From Salinimonas marina (GTDB taxonomy: Bacteria > Pseudomonadota > Gammaproteobacteria > Enterobacterales > Alteromonadaceae), in the NCBI RefSeq assembly GCF_015644725.1, contig NZ_CP064795.1, positions 2,850,501 to 2,914,500 of the forward strand: a DNA stretch of 64,000 bases. The letters run 5' to 3'. Below the pieces are notes generated by a model. The model made no database searches. It saw only the letters and a program-made list of their open reading frames with translations, and was not told the DNA's origin. Positions 36,512 to 46,372 of this stretch are shown here, piece by piece. The position numbers were made by a program, and so were the translations under genes. Position 1 is the stretch's first letter. The number at the start of each line of letters is the position of its first letter.

Positions 36512-37855
36512 TTATTGATTTCCTTTAACTGATAATCCACGCCCGATGGCATAATACTGAAGGCCATAATCTGCCATTCTTTTTGGCTCGAACAGGTTAC
36601 GTCCGTCGAAAATTAACGGATTGCTCAACTTTGATTTAATAAGTTCAAAATCCGGTGCTCTGAACACCTGCCATTCGGTACAAATAACCAGGAAATCGGC
36701 CTGATTTAACGCTGACTCCTTTGTACCCATCAAACGCAGGTCGTCGCGATCCCCATAAATACGCTGAGTTTCTTCCATGGCTTCAGGGTCGTAGGCCTGT
36801 ACGGTAGCACCCGCGTCCCACAGTTTTTCCATTAATACCCGGCTTGAAGCCTCCCGCATGTCATCGGTATTAGGCTTAAAGGATAAGCCCCATAATGCTA
36901 CGGTCTTGCCTTTCACATCATTATTGAAGTGACGCATGATGTATTCGAACAGCTTTTCTTTCTGCTGATAATTAACTGCTTCAACAGATTCCAGCACCCG
37001 AGCGGTATAGCCTACTTTATTAGCGCTACGAACCAGTGCCTGAACATCTTTAGGGAAGCATGAACCACCATAGCCACAGCCAGGATAGATGAACTGATAC
37101 CCAATACGGGGATCCGAGCCAATGCCATGGCGAACATGTTCAATATCAGCGCCAAACAATTCTGCCAGATTCGCAATCTCGTTCATAAAGCTGATCTTTG
37201 TCGCCAACATGCAGTTAGCGGCATATTTTGTTAATTCCGCACTGCGGATGTCCATGGTAATGACTTTATCGTGATTACGATTAAACGGGGAGTACAACTC
37301 GCGAAGCTTGTCTTCAGCGGTGTCACTTTCAACGCCCAGGATAATACGATCAGGCCGCATGCAATCGCTCACTGCAGCGCCTTCTTTGAGAAATTCGGGG
37401 TTTGACACAACATCAAAGGTTACCGACTTACTGGCACTGTTCAGTGTTTCCGTCACCCGGGCTTTCACTTTATCCGCGGTGCCCACCGGGACCGTAGATT
37501 TATTGATGATGATTTTATGGCTTTGCATATACTCTGCCACGGTCTGGGCGACGGTAAGCACATATTTCAGATCAGCGGAGCCATCTTCATCAGGCGGCGT
37601 TCCCACCGCAATGAAAATCAAATCGCCATGTTCTACGCCGGCCTTTGCATCGGTAGTAAAGCTTAGACGCCCTGCTTCAAAGTTACTTGTTACCAGTGGT
37701 GTCAGACCGGGTTCATAAATTGGGATATTGCCTTTTTTAAGGTTATCCACTTTGGCCTGATCAACATCAATACACACGACATCGTGGCCCACTTCTGCCA
37801 GTACAGCGGCTTGCACCAACCCTACATATCCAATACCAAAAACTGTAACTTTCAC
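36512..37855 (-). CDS. ugd: UDP-glucose 6-dehydrogenase
   Basis: A 447-residue NAD-dependent dehydrogenase that oxidises UDP-glucose twice to UDP-glucuronate. The Rossmann motif [19 protein letters not shown] is at residues 6-24 and the catalytic cysteine is in [16 protein letters not shown]. It starts at GTG with AAGGAAACGTT before it. The length places it with the long bacterial (TuaD/UdgA-like) form, not the 388-residue E. coli one. It is co-transcribed with galU, which supplies its substrate. Confidence 0.96.
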   Translation of the reverse strand: MKVTVFGIGYVGLVQAAVLAEVGHDVVCIDVDQAKVDNLKKGNIPIYEPGLTPLVTSNFEAGRLSFTTDAKAGVEHGDLIFIAVGTPPDEDGSADLKYVLTVAQTVAEYMQSHKIIINKSTVPVGTADKVKARVTETLNSASKSVTFDVVSNPEFLKEGAAVSDCMRPDRIILGVESDTAEDKLRELYSPFNRNHDKVITMDIRSAELTKYAANCMLATKISFMNEIANLAELFGADIEHVRHGIGSDPRIGYQFIYPGCGYGGSCFPKDVQALVRSANKVGYTARVLESVEAVNYQQKEKLFEYIMRHFNNDVKGKTVALWGLSFKPNTDDMREASSRVLMEKLWDAGATVQAYDPEAMEETQRIYGDRDDLRLMGTKESALNQADFLVICTEWQVFRAPDFELIKSKLSNPLIFDGRNLFEPKRMADYGLQYYAIGRGLSVKGNQ

Positions 37856-37949
37856 AACGTTTCCTTCAACACGATTGTTTTGTAAATTTCACCGGGTAAA
37901 CGGCATCCTTGTACTGTTTCTTTTTTACGACATCCACACGATAGCATCA

Positions 37950-38807
37950 TCAATTCAACTTGCCGGTACGGCCAAGCAAACCATCTTTAATTCCCCGGCG
38001 AACATAGTGGCCGCGAAGTTTGCCTTCAGGGAAGTACCAGCGGTTGACCAGCCAGCGTAGTGGCAAAGCCATAAGATGGCGACACTTCCAATACATGGGA
38101 ACATGACGCCTGCGGGAAAGGATAAGCACATTGCGCACCTGGTAATAAAGTCTTACTGGCGCCCCACGCTTAAAGTTCAATCCCAGTACACGGTGCCTGC
38201 CATCGCCCTGGCGATGGCGCATTTCCACGGTGCTAGCTTTTAAAACCTGGAAGCCTAAGCTTCGCGCTCGCCAACACCATTCATGATCCACGCCATCAAT
38301 AAAAAGACTCGCATCTTTTTTACCAACTTTATGATATGCAGTGACATTTATTATCATCCCTGAGGCAATAATTTGTTTGGCGTGCTCCAGCCTGTCGCAA
38401 ACTGGTTGCGACTTGTGCAGTTTGGGCTGAACGGGTTTATCTATAAACTCACAGACTATTTGCGGACCTAAGCATGCCATCCGCGGGCAGCGTCGTAATG
38501 CATAAGTATAAGTTTCATACAAATTTTGCAAAAAGGCCGGCGTCAGCTGACTGTCCTGATCCAGGATCAGCACCGCTTCGGCCCCCTGTGCAATCAGGAT
38601 ATCAATCCCAATATTCTGTGCTTCAGCAATCCCAACATTGTCAGCACAATGGACATAATGAGAAAACGCATCGCGTAAACCGGCTAATGCCACCGGCGAA
38701 TTATCAATCAAGGCCACGGGCCAGCCCATCGTGTTCAAAGCTGACAGCATTGACGATAAATGGACTGTATCCGGATGATAGGAAATTATGACGGCGCCGA
38801 CTTTCAA
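37950..38807 (-). CDS. family 2 glycosyltransferase, rhamnosyltransferase-like
   Basis: A 285-residue cytoplasmic glycosyltransferase of the GT-A fold. It begins VGAVIISYHPD; the nucleotide-sugar site is LILDQDSQLTP and the likely acceptor region FIDGVDHEWCWRARSLGF. These blocks resemble the WbbL-like rhamnosyltransferase group, but donor specificity cannot be fixed from sequence. The TTG start overlaps the stop of the upstream transferase gene by 4 nt. It belongs to the minus-strand polysaccharide group with wecA. Confidence 0.82.
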   Translation of the reverse strand: MKVGAVIISYHPDTVHLSSMLSALNTMGWPVALIDNSPVALAGLRDAFSHYVHCADNVGIAEAQNIGIDILIAQGAEAVLILDQDSQLTPAFLQNLYETYTYALRRCPRMACLGPQIVCEFIDKPVQPKLHKSQPVCDRLEHAKQIIASGMIINVTAYHKVGKKDASLFIDGVDHEWCWRARSLGFQVLKASTVEMRHRQGDGRHRVLGLNFKRGAPVRLYYQVRNVLILSRRRHVPMYWKCRHLMALPLRWLVNRWYFPEGKLRGHYVRRGIKDGLLGRTGKLN

Positions 38808-39706
38808 TGTCTTATTAGTTTCTCTAGTAGAACACGATCGAGTTTATAGGCTAACTTTATCACCTGCGCCGGCATAAGTCGTAGCATTAATACCGAACAG
38901 GCATAGGCCACATTAAATACCGTAAAACGATGCAGACGTCGCATAGCCTGGAAGCGTGCTTTAAATTCATTTACTGATTTTGCCAAACCGCGGCGTTTGT
39001 AGAAATCATTTACACGGCGAAATTCTAACAGCCGTTCTCGCAAATTTCTAAATTCATACCCGGCGGCGGCCAGCTCGATCCACAAAAAATAGTCCTGCGT
39101 ATTCATCAGCTGGCTATCATAGCGGTGCCCCTGACAAAATACTTCACGGCGCATCATCACTGTGGGGTGATTAAGCGTGCAGCGACGGGGCAGCATCCTT
39201 ACAATGACATTATTAGAAGCTGGCATAACCCGCGAGCCTACCTTTTGCCCTGCTTCATTAATTTCGGTCAGAGCAGTGCCTAATATCGCGACTTTTTTAT
39301 GCAATTGCATAAAGTTGTACTGCTTGAGCAGGCGCTCCGGATGACAAATATCATCGGCATCCATACGCACAAAAAACTGATAATTGTCATAGCCCAGCAT
39401 CCACTCTATCGCCTGATTCATACACGCAGCTAAGCCTTCATTGTGCCCATTCTGAGCCACAATAATGCGTTCGTCCTGCTCGGCAAACTTGAGTAACATT
39501 GAGGTTTTTGAGGCCGCCACCGGCCCGTTTATAACGATCAGTAAGGCAAAGTCGGAAAAAGATTGGGTTAAGACACTGTCAATCGCCTGAGCCAGCCAGC
39601 CTTCGGGATCGTTGTCATAGGTAGTGAGTGCCACTAATACCGGCTGCAGCGCCGCTTGACGCGGGGCAACAATAAACTGCGGAGTGGGAATGGGCTTGAC
39701 CGACAC
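38804..39706 (-). CDS. family 2 glycosyltransferase
   Basis: A 300-residue GT-A glycosyltransferase. It has VLVALTTYDNDPEGWLAQAI near residue 25, the metal-binding VRMDADDICHPERL with the DxD-type motif, and TQDYFLWIELAAAGYEF. A hydrophobic C-terminal helix may attach it to the membrane. It starts at GTG 39706 with a poor ribosome-binding site. It lies between wecA and the second transferase and probably adds an early sugar of the same repeat unit; donor unknown. Confidence 0.82.
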   Translation of the reverse strand: MSVKPIPTPQFIVAPRQAALQPVLVALTTYDNDPEGWLAQAIDSVLTQSFSDFALLIVINGPVAASKTSMLLKFAEQDERIIVAQNGHNEGLAACMNQAIEWMLGYDNYQFFVRMDADDICHPERLLKQYNFMQLHKKVAILGTALTEINEAGQKVGSRVMPASNNVIVRMLPRRCTLNHPTVMMRREVFCQGHRYDSQLMNTQDYFLWIELAAAGYEFRNLRERLLEFRRVNDFYKRRGLAKSVNEFKARFQAMRRLHRFTVFNVAYACSVLMLRLMPAQVIKLAYKLDRVLLEKLIRH

Positions 39707-39772
39707 AGGATTCCAGAGATTCTATAAAAGCCGCAATAGTACCTGAGACACCGGCACTATGACAAAGAAGAA

Positions 39773-40833
39773 TCAGGCAACACGTTGTTTGAACTTGCGA
39801 ATCAGGCGCCAGATATTTTGAATAATATAGCTGTAGACCGTAAGTAACGCGATAAAGCCCCAGAACATAGCCCAATCAGGTACCGCAAACACTTCACCCA
39901 ATACGCCCACCGTACAATACAGACTGCCTAACGCCAGAATGGCCACCAACGCCTGATTGGAGCTTAGACCCGCACGCATAAAAATATTATGCAGGTGTTT
40001 ACGATCGGGTCGTAATACCGACTGACCTTTTCGGGCACGACGGTACATAATGGCGGCCATATCCATTAACGGCAAACCAATAAGCCATACCGCGGTGATT
40101 GGACGAAATGCTGCCTCAGCCCCCTGAGCATGGTCCACCAGCAGCCAGACAATGGTCAGACCGACAAACATACTTCCGGCATCACCCATAAATATTTTAT
40201 TGCCTTTAAAGCCCTTCCAACTAAGGTTGAAGGCCAAAAACGGTACAATAGCTGCGGCAATAATCAAGGGTTCCATAATGGCACCGCCATGACCTGTGGC
40301 CACCAAAAGGCCGACCACAAACATTAAAACCACCAGGCTCATGCCGCCGGCCAGACCATCAATGCCATCAATCATGTTAAACGCATTAATGACCCCGACT
40401 ACGCATACTATCGTAAAAAAGTATCCGGCTACGCCCAGATCAATGTGGCCGTTGCCGAAGATGTTTCCCAGAGAAGTAATGTAATTTTGTGCACTCCAGG
40501 CCATAATGGCGGCCACGCCAAACTGGCAGATCAGGCGGCCCTTGGCGCTAAGTTCAAAGCGATCATCCAGCATTCCCAGCAACACCACAAACGCTGAGGC
40601 GGTAAAAAATAAAGGATTGTTTTTCATCCAGACATCGGTGATCACACTGGCCACCAGTACCGCCATAAAAATAGCCACACCCCCGTCAGGGGTACCAGAC
40701 CATGGTGCCGTTTACGCAGGCTAGGCTGATCGACCAATCCAAACTGATGCGCAAGCGGGGTCATTACCACTAACAAAACGAGGGCAACAAAAAACGCAGT
40801 AAAGAGAGGAACCAATTGAAGATAATCGAACAT
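39773..40833 (-). CDS. wecA: WecA-like polyprenyl-phosphate sugar-1-phosphate transferase (one frameshift)
   Basis: The joined frames give 353 residues with about 11 membrane helices of the MraY/WecA family. Signature loops are VPLTGGVAIF, VLLGMLDDRF, NAFNMIDGIDGLAGG and NKIFMGDAGSMFVGL, followed by the basic RKHLHNIFMR motif of WecA. It loads GlcNAc-1-phosphate (or a related sugar) onto undecaprenyl phosphate to start polysaccharide synthesis. Frame is lost at a G-run (CCCCC on plus, 40680-40684) inside TGG; one added base restores it, so an error is likely in this otherwise intact gene. Confidence 0.88.
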
Positions 40834-41174
40834 TCTATGAAAAATCCATTGTCAGCAGGTGCCCGAAACTGTCACTAATTAAAGCGGAAAACATTATTCA
40901 TCCTTTAACAACGATAGTGTTGTTTTTCTTCAGAGCTCGTTATTGTAAGCGCACAGATCTGGATAAGAGCAGGCTCTGGTTAAAATATAATAATAAACAT
41001 TGTATGGACTGACCAGCCCCAACCCCGAATATTTTGTGATCCATATGGTAAATAGTTAACTAAATGGTCAACTGCTCACAAAGTATGCAGCAAAGGCTGC
41101 TACACCGAGGTGAATTTACAATATTCTGTGGTATGCTAGCCGCCAATTTTTCCAAAGGACGATTAGCAAAGTTC
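40834..41174. promoter_or_regulatory. divergent upstream region between wecA and the kps-type operon
   Basis: AT-rich, 341 bp. It must carry promoters for both polysaccharide operons. The repeat AGTTAACTAAATGGTCAACT near 41053 is a partial palindrome. No JUMPstart sequence is seen. Confidence 0.4.
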
Positions 41175-41561
41175 ATGTCAGTAAAAAGCGACATTCTACC
41201 ACCTGTTTGTTTTGCACTGGTGTGCCTGCTCACTGGCTGCGCTTCGGCCCCAGGGCCGGTAGTGGCAGACATACCGTTAGTACATACTAACTACGCAGCA
41301 GCCATGCAGGGCGATGCAATAATTGCGCCGGGTGTTAAGGTTGAACATGGCGCTGAAATTGAATTAGACGATCAGCGCTGGCGGGTCGGCCCCGGGTATC
41401 ATTCTGCCGCAGAGCAGTTTTGCCATGAGATTACGCAGACCAGATTGACGGCATCTGCTCAGCACACCGGGACTCGCTCATTGCTATGCAAGAGCAACGG
41501 CCAGTGGCGTCGCTACTCCACCGTTCTTCAGCCACAATCATCATCAGCAACAGGGCTTTAA
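41175..41561 (+). CDS. small lipoprotein heading the capsule export operon
   Basis: A 128-residue lipoprotein. ATG 41175 gives a signal peptide ending in LLTGC (C22), the reason for choosing it over the frame opening at 41064. The mature part is short, with one disulfide-capable pair (FCHEI...LLCKS) and no known domain. It lies 2 nt before the kpsD-like gene and is probably an accessory outer-membrane lipoprotein of the exporter; that role is inferred from position. Confidence 0.7.
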   Translation: MSVKSDILPPVCFALVCLLTGCASAPGPVVADIPLVHTNYAAAMQGDAIIAPGVKVEHGAEIELDDQRWRVGPGYHSAAEQFCHEITQTRLTASAQHTGTRSLLCKSNGQWRRYSTVLQPQSSSATGL

Positions 41562-41563
41562 TC

Positions 41564-43435
41564 ATGAGTTTGGTTCGACTTAAAACCATTACCGGGCTTG
41601 TTGCCATCGTCTCAAGCCTGTTAGCCAGTCTGCCCCTTCACGCGCAGTCATTAAGTGACTTACAACAGTTACGTCAACAGGCTCAGCAGGGACAAAATGG
41701 CCAGAATAACCAGGCTCAGAATTCCGGTAACGCCGCAGCGTCGCAGTCAGGTGCCGGAGCAGCTCCGGTCAGGCCCTTCGAGATGAACTCTTCCCGGACC
41801 ATCCAGAGCATGAATGCTGGTCAGCCTTCTACCGGTCAGTACTACAATAGTAGCCGTGGCGGGCAGACCTTACCCGGTGAGCCCACTGTAGAAACGGTCT
41901 ACCCTCAGCAAGTTCCTATGGAAAACCCGCCGTATGCGGCTAATTTATTTATCGGCGGCTTCGAGTCGGAGCGGGCCGATGGGCTCAATGACAACTATCT
42001 GGTTGCCCAGGGCGATAAAATTTCTATCTGGATGTGGGGCGCGGTGAATTTTGCTGACGTGGTTACCGTCGACAATCAGGGCAATATCTTTATTCCTAAT
42101 ATTGGCCCGGTGCAGGTGGCCAACACTCCGGCAAGCGCGGTAAACAGTAAAGTTACCTCTAAAATTAAACAAATCTACACCAATGATGTCAATGTCTATG
42201 TGAACCTGCTGACGTCTACGCCAGTGTCCGTGTTTATAACGGGTCCGGTGTTACGGCCAGGGCAGTATGCCGGACAGGCATCAGACAGCATTCTGTATTT
42301 TTTAAAGCGTGCTGGCGGGATCGATTTTCAACGCGGCAGTTTTCGTAAAATCGACATTCAGCGAAATGGTGAAATCATCGCCACCGCCGATTTGTATGAG
42401 TTCTTACGCGAAGGAAAGCTACCTGAAATATCATTCAAAGATGGTGATGTTTTGGTCGTCCGCCCCATCGGTTCGACAGTGGTGGTGCAAACCGGCGCCA
42501 GAAACAGCTTTACCTTTGAATTTAAACAGGATGAGCTGCAGGGTGAAACCCTCACCCGCTATGCGACCCCGCGGGATTTTATCAACCACGTCTCGGTAGC
42601 CGGTGTTCGTAATGGTCAACAATTTTCCCGTTACGTTAAACTTCAGAACTTTGACAACTTTATGCTGCAGGCCGGTGACACCGTAGAGTTTGTGGATGAT
42701 CATGAACAACTGGTCTACCGCATTAATATTCAGGGTAGCCATACCGGGCCTTCGCAGGTGATGGTGGATAAGGGCACCCGGTTAAAAGATGTGCTTAATT
42801 ACATCAAGGTAAACCCCAAACTGTCTGATACCGATAATATTTATCTGTTGCGGGAGAGTGTGGCACAGCAGCAAAAAGAAATTATTGACCGTTCGTTGCA
42901 GCAACTGGAAAGAAGCGTTTATACCGCGCCCATCAGTTCCAGTGGCGAAGGGGCGATTCGGGTTCAGGAAGCACAGCTGGTTTCAGATTTTATCACCCGC
43001 GCCCGTGAGGTTGAGCCGTTAGGTAAAGTGGTTGTATCTGAAAATGATCAGGTGGCCAATGTGTTGCTGGAGCCAAACGACACCATCGTGGTGCCGGCCA
43101 TTACCGATCTGGTGCAGGTAGGCGGCGAAGTGATGCTGCCTCAGGCGGTGGTGTTTAACCCTGAAGCCACTGCGGCAGACTACATCGCCTGGGCGGGAGG
43201 ATTTACCCAGCGGGCTGACGATGAGCGTATTCTGGTGATTCGCAAAAATGGCATCGTTGAGTTTGATCAGATTGAAGGCAGCCGAATTGCAGGCAAAGAA
43301 GGCAACGTGAATCTTAAGCCGGGTGATCAGGTCATTGTACTGCCGGCCACCGATGCCAAGTCACTGCAGGCGGTGAAAGATATTACTCAAATTATCTATC
43401 AAATTGCTGTGGCCGCGAATGTTGCTCTAGACTAA
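41564..43435 (+). CDS. KpsD/Wza-type polysaccharide export outer-membrane protein
   Basis: A 623-residue exported protein. The Sec signal peptide ends LPLHAQ; a Q/N/G-rich low-complexity stretch follows (residues about 35-75). Then comes the polysaccharide export domain (YLVAQGDKISIWMWGAV...VDNQGNIFIPNIGPVQV) and several SLBB repeats (VFITGPVLRPGQY, VQVGGEVMLPQAVVF). It forms the outer-membrane channel for capsule. It starts at ATG 41564. The gene is followed after 2 nt by the ABC permease, and the set D-M-T-E matches the group 2/3 capsule exporter. Confidence 0.88.
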   Translation: MSLVRLKTITGLVAIVSSLLASLPLHAQSLSDLQQLRQQAQQGQNGQNNQAQNSGNAAASQSGAGAAPVRPFEMNSSRTIQSMNAGQPSTGQYYNSSRGGQTLPGEPTVETVYPQQVPMENPPYAANLFIGGFESERADGLNDNYLVAQGDKISIWMWGAVNFADVVTVDNQGNIFIPNIGPVQVANTPASAVNSKVTSKIKQIYTNDVNVYVNLLTSTPVSVFITGPVLRPGQYAGQASDSILYFLKRAGGIDFQRGSFRKIDIQRNGEIIATADLYEFLREGKLPEISFKDGDVLVVRPIGSTVVVQTGARNSFTFEFKQDELQGETLTRYATPRDFINHVSVAGVRNGQQFSRYVKLQNFDNFMLQAGDTVEFVDDHEQLVYRINIQGSHTGPSQVMVDKGTRLKDVLNYIKVNPKLSDTDNIYLLRESVAQQQKEIIDRSLQQLERSVYTAPISSSGEGAIRVQEAQLVSDFITRAREVEPLGKVVVSENDQVANVLLEPNDTIVVPAITDLVQVGGEVMLPQAVVFNPEATAADYIAWAGGFTQRADDERILVIRKNGIVEFDQIEGSRIAGKEGNVNLKPGDQVIVLPATDAKSLQAVKDITQIIYQIAVAANVALD

Positions 43436-43437
43436 CC

Positions 43438-44217
43438 ATGCTTTCACTAAAAGAACAGCTGGCAGCCTGGCGAAGAGTCATCTTCGCCTTGTTCCTACGC
43501 GAACTCCAAAGCAAGTTTAATGACAAGCTCGGCCTGGGCTGGGCTTTCTTTGAGCCTTTTTTATTTATTTTTGCGCTGTCGTTTGCCCGTAGCTTTATTT
43601 CAGGCTCTGAAGTGCATTCTATGCCGATTCTTATCTTTATGATGGTGGGCATGGTGGCGATACAGTCATTTATGGCCAGCCTTGGGCCTGTCGCAGGCTC
43701 AATTAAAAAGAATAAGCCTCTTTACGCTTTCAGGCAGGTGCAGCCGATTGCCGCTTTAGTCACCTCAGGGTTTCTTGAGTGTGCGATAAAGCTAGGGGCC
43801 ATTGTGTTGCTGTCGCTGACGATTTATCTGCTGCAAATCGAGGTACAGTTTGAAAACCCGTTGCTTTTAATCAGCCTTTATTTCTTAATGTGGACCTTTT
43901 TGGGCTCGTTGGGCTTACTGTTTGGTATTCTTACCTCGTATGTTCCCGAAATAAACAAGATAAAAAATCTATTCACCAGACCGATGTTTTTTATCTCCTG
44001 TGTTTTTTTCAGTTTACAGGATGTCCCGGAAAAATACTGGCCTTATCTGAACTGGAATCCTATGGTCCATTTTATTGAATTGGCCAGGTATTCGCTGTAC
44101 CCCTCCTATGGCCATAAAGGTGTGAGTATCGAATATGCCGCCGGAGTTACTATCGTTTTTTTGTTTTTTTCTCTGGCGCTGTACCACCTGACCTGGAAAC
44201 GGGTGCTTTCTAAATGA
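43438..44217 (+). CDS. capsule ABC transporter permease, KpsM type
   Basis: A 259-residue inner-membrane protein with six predicted helices and the ABC-2 polysaccharide exporter layout: N-terminal FLRELQSKFNDKLGLGWAFF and the central PVAGSIKKNKPLYAFRQV loop. It forms the pore with the ATPase encoded next, whose start overlaps its stop by 4 nt (ATGA). It moves lipid-linked polysaccharide across the inner membrane. Confidence 0.9.
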   Translation: MLSLKEQLAAWRRVIFALFLRELQSKFNDKLGLGWAFFEPFLFIFALSFARSFISGSEVHSMPILIFMMVGMVAIQSFMASLGPVAGSIKKNKPLYAFRQVQPIAALVTSGFLECAIKLGAIVLLSLTIYLLQIEVQFENPLLLISLYFLMWTFLGSLGLLFGILTSYVPEINKIKNLFTRPMFFISCVFFSLQDVPEKYWPYLNWNPMVHFIELARYSLYPSYGHKGVSIEYAAGVTIVFLFFSLALYHLTWKRVLSK

Positions 44218-44885
44218 TTGAAATTCGTAATTTAACTAAAAGCTACCCCAGTAAACTGGGGCCGCAGTATATTTTTAAAAATTTAAACTTTACGTTTCCT
44301 ACCGAACGTAATGTGGCCATTTTAGGAAAAAATGGGGCCGGTAAATCCACCTTGTTTCGATTGCTGGCAAAAAGTGAGTATCCGGACCGGGGGCAGATAC
44401 TGACCAACCGGGCGATGTCGTGGCCGGTGGCGCTGCAAACCGGTATCCATCCGCAAATGACCGGGCGGGAAAACACCCGGTTTATTGGTCGGATTAATAA
44501 TGTTCGCTCGCTGGAAAAATACGAACAACATGTTCAGGAATTTGCCGAACTGGACAAAAAATTTGATCTGCCGGTCAAAAATTATTCGTCAGGTATGCGG
44601 GCTAAACTGGTATTTGCCTGTTGTATGAATATTGACTTTGATATCTATTTGATTGACGAGGCGACCTCTGTGGGCGATCCGCTGTTTCGGAAAAAGGCGA
44701 AAAAAACCCTTAAAGAAAAGAGCCAGACCAGCGGTGTGATAATGGTCAGTCACGAGCTCGACCAGATTCGAGAGTACTGTAGCTCTGTGGTGCTTATTGA
44801 AGATGGCAAACTCAGATACTTTGAAGATCTGGAAGAAGGCATCTCGGTTTATACCAATCAGCCGAAAAAAGAAAAAGGTAAATAA
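44214..44885 (+). CDS. capsule ABC transporter ATPase, KpsT type
   Basis: A 223-residue ATPase. Walker A is GKNGAGKS at residues 38-45, the ABC signature YSSGMRAKLVFA, and Walker B DIYLIDEATS, with the switch histidine in VSHELDQI. The short form without a C-terminal carbohydrate-binding domain is typical of KpsT, in contrast to Wzt O-antigen ATPases. Coupled to the permease gene upstream and 4 nt from the KpsE-like gene downstream. Confidence 0.92.
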   Translation: MIEIRNLTKSYPSKLGPQYIFKNLNFTFPTERNVAILGKNGAGKSTLFRLLAKSEYPDRGQILTNRAMSWPVALQTGIHPQMTGRENTRFIGRINNVRSLEKYEQHVQEFAELDKKFDLPVKNYSSGMRAKLVFACCMNIDFDIYLIDEATSVGDPLFRKKAKKTLKEKSQTSGVIMVSHELDQIREYCSSVVLIEDGKLRYFEDLEEGISVYTNQPKKEKGK

Positions 44886-44889
44886 CGCT

Positions 44890-46008
44890 GTGCTAAAAAA
44901 GACCCAAAAAAAATTGAAGCTGTTGACCCAACATGTGGGGCGTGCATTTCTTGGTGCCTGGTTTATCTACGCCTTGTATCTGGTTCTTGTGGCCTCTGCC
45001 CAGTATGAAAGCCAAAGCCAGCTGATCATAAAAAAATCGGATGGTGGTAGTGCCTTTGATGCTTCGTCGCTGCTTATGTCATCGGTCACCGATGCCCCGT
45101 TGTCTACCGATAGCGTGCTGGTAGAGGCATTTATCAAGTCTCAGGATATGTACCGATTTCTGGTAAAAGAGTATGGTATGAATGAGCACTTTCAAACCAC
45201 CGAAGCAGACATCTTCAGCCGGCTGTCATCCAGCGCCACTCGGGAAGATAAGTACCAATATTATCTGGACCATATTGATGTCACGGTTGATTCCAGCTCG
45301 GCGGTCATCACCTTAAAGACCAAGGCTTTTAGCTCCGACTATGCCAATAAGCTGAATACCGCCATCATCAATCATGCGGAAAACTTCATTAATGATATTA
45401 ATAACCAGCTGGCAAAATCAAAACTGAAGTTTGCCAAAAGTGAACACGATATTGTAGAGCAAAAGCTGCAAACGGCTAAACAGGAGCTGCTGGCCTTCCA
45501 GTCAAAATACAATGTGCTGGATCCTACCGCCGAAGGCGCCGCGTCCCAGCAAATCGCGTTTTCGCTGGAAGCCACGCTGGCGCAAAAAGAAGCTGAGCTA
45601 CAAACCATGTCCGGGATGATGTCAGATATCGCCCCGGAAATGCGTAATATCAAACGCCAGATAAAGGCGCTGCGGCAATCAGTAGAAAAGCAAAAAAGCC
45701 AACTAAACAATGCTGAGTTGGGGGATAATAATGATGTGACGATGACCCAATTGATGGCTCAGTTCAGCGATATGCAAATTCAGCTGCAACTGGCCATTCA
45801 GGCGTATTCTTCATCACTGATGACGCTGGAAAACACCCGGGTCGAAACGTATGAAAAATTACAGCATCTGGTGACCGTGGAAAGGCCCACCCAGCCTGAG
45901 GGCAATAAATACCCGCAAATCATCTATAACCTGACCTTGTTTGGCGTTATTTTGTTTCTGGTTTATGGTGTGGGCCGGATTATCGTGGCAACCATCAAAG
46001 AGCTTTGA
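44890..46008 (+). CDS. KpsE-like capsule export inner-membrane protein
   Basis: A 372-residue protein of the polysaccharide co-polymerase type. It has one membrane helix near residues 18-38, a periplasmic part with long coiled coils (about residues 175-300), and a second helix at 346-367. It bridges the ABC exporter and the KpsD channel. The frame opens at 44797 inside kpsT, but GTG 44890 with AAGG before it is the sensible start. No capsule-synthesis gene follows; the operon ends here. Confidence 0.85.
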   Translation: MLKKTQKKLKLLTQHVGRAFLGAWFIYALYLVLVASAQYESQSQLIIKKSDGGSAFDASSLLMSSVTDAPLSTDSVLVEAFIKSQDMYRFLVKEYGMNEHFQTTEADIFSRLSSSATREDKYQYYLDHIDVTVDSSSAVITLKTKAFSSDYANKLNTAIINHAENFINDINNQLAKSKLKFAKSEHDIVEQKLQTAKQELLAFQSKYNVLDPTAEGAASQQIAFSLEATLAQKEAELQTMSGMMSDIAPEMRNIKRQIKALRQSVEKQKSQLNNAELGDNNDVTMTQLMAQFSDMQIQLQLAIQAYSSSLMTLENTRVETYEKLQHLVTVERPTQPEGNKYPQIIYNLTLFGVILFLVYGVGRIIVATIKEL

Positions 46009-46372
46009 GACTGAGTCGCCGTTGGAGCCGGGACTCATCCCGGCTGGCGGGGCTTGCGTTTTATCGCTAAGGCGAGCTTGTTGTCTTTACACACCGTTAA
46101 TAACGCCCGCCACTACCTCCTGAATCAATGCTCAACCGCACCCGCATCCTGCTAAAAAGGCTTAAGCCGGCCCCTTTTTTTTATCTGCAGGTCAGTGGTC
46201 GCGCACCTCGCAGCGGTTGATAGCATAGACCTTTTAACCTTCTCTTTACTTGTGTATTCTAACCGCCTCTAGTATAACGACGATACCTTCGGGTACAAAC
46301 AGTCACGTAAACAGACGCAGTACTGTCTACTTCTATACCGAACTTACAAATAAAATAATACGGAATTTGATT
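46009..46372 (+). other. intergenic region with weak terminator
   Basis: AAAAAGG...CCTTTTTTTT at 46154-46182 resembles a terminator for the capsule export operon, though the inner stem is imperfect. The rest upstream of the peptide transporter holds no gene; in-frame codons from 46250 lack coding character. Confidence 0.5.
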
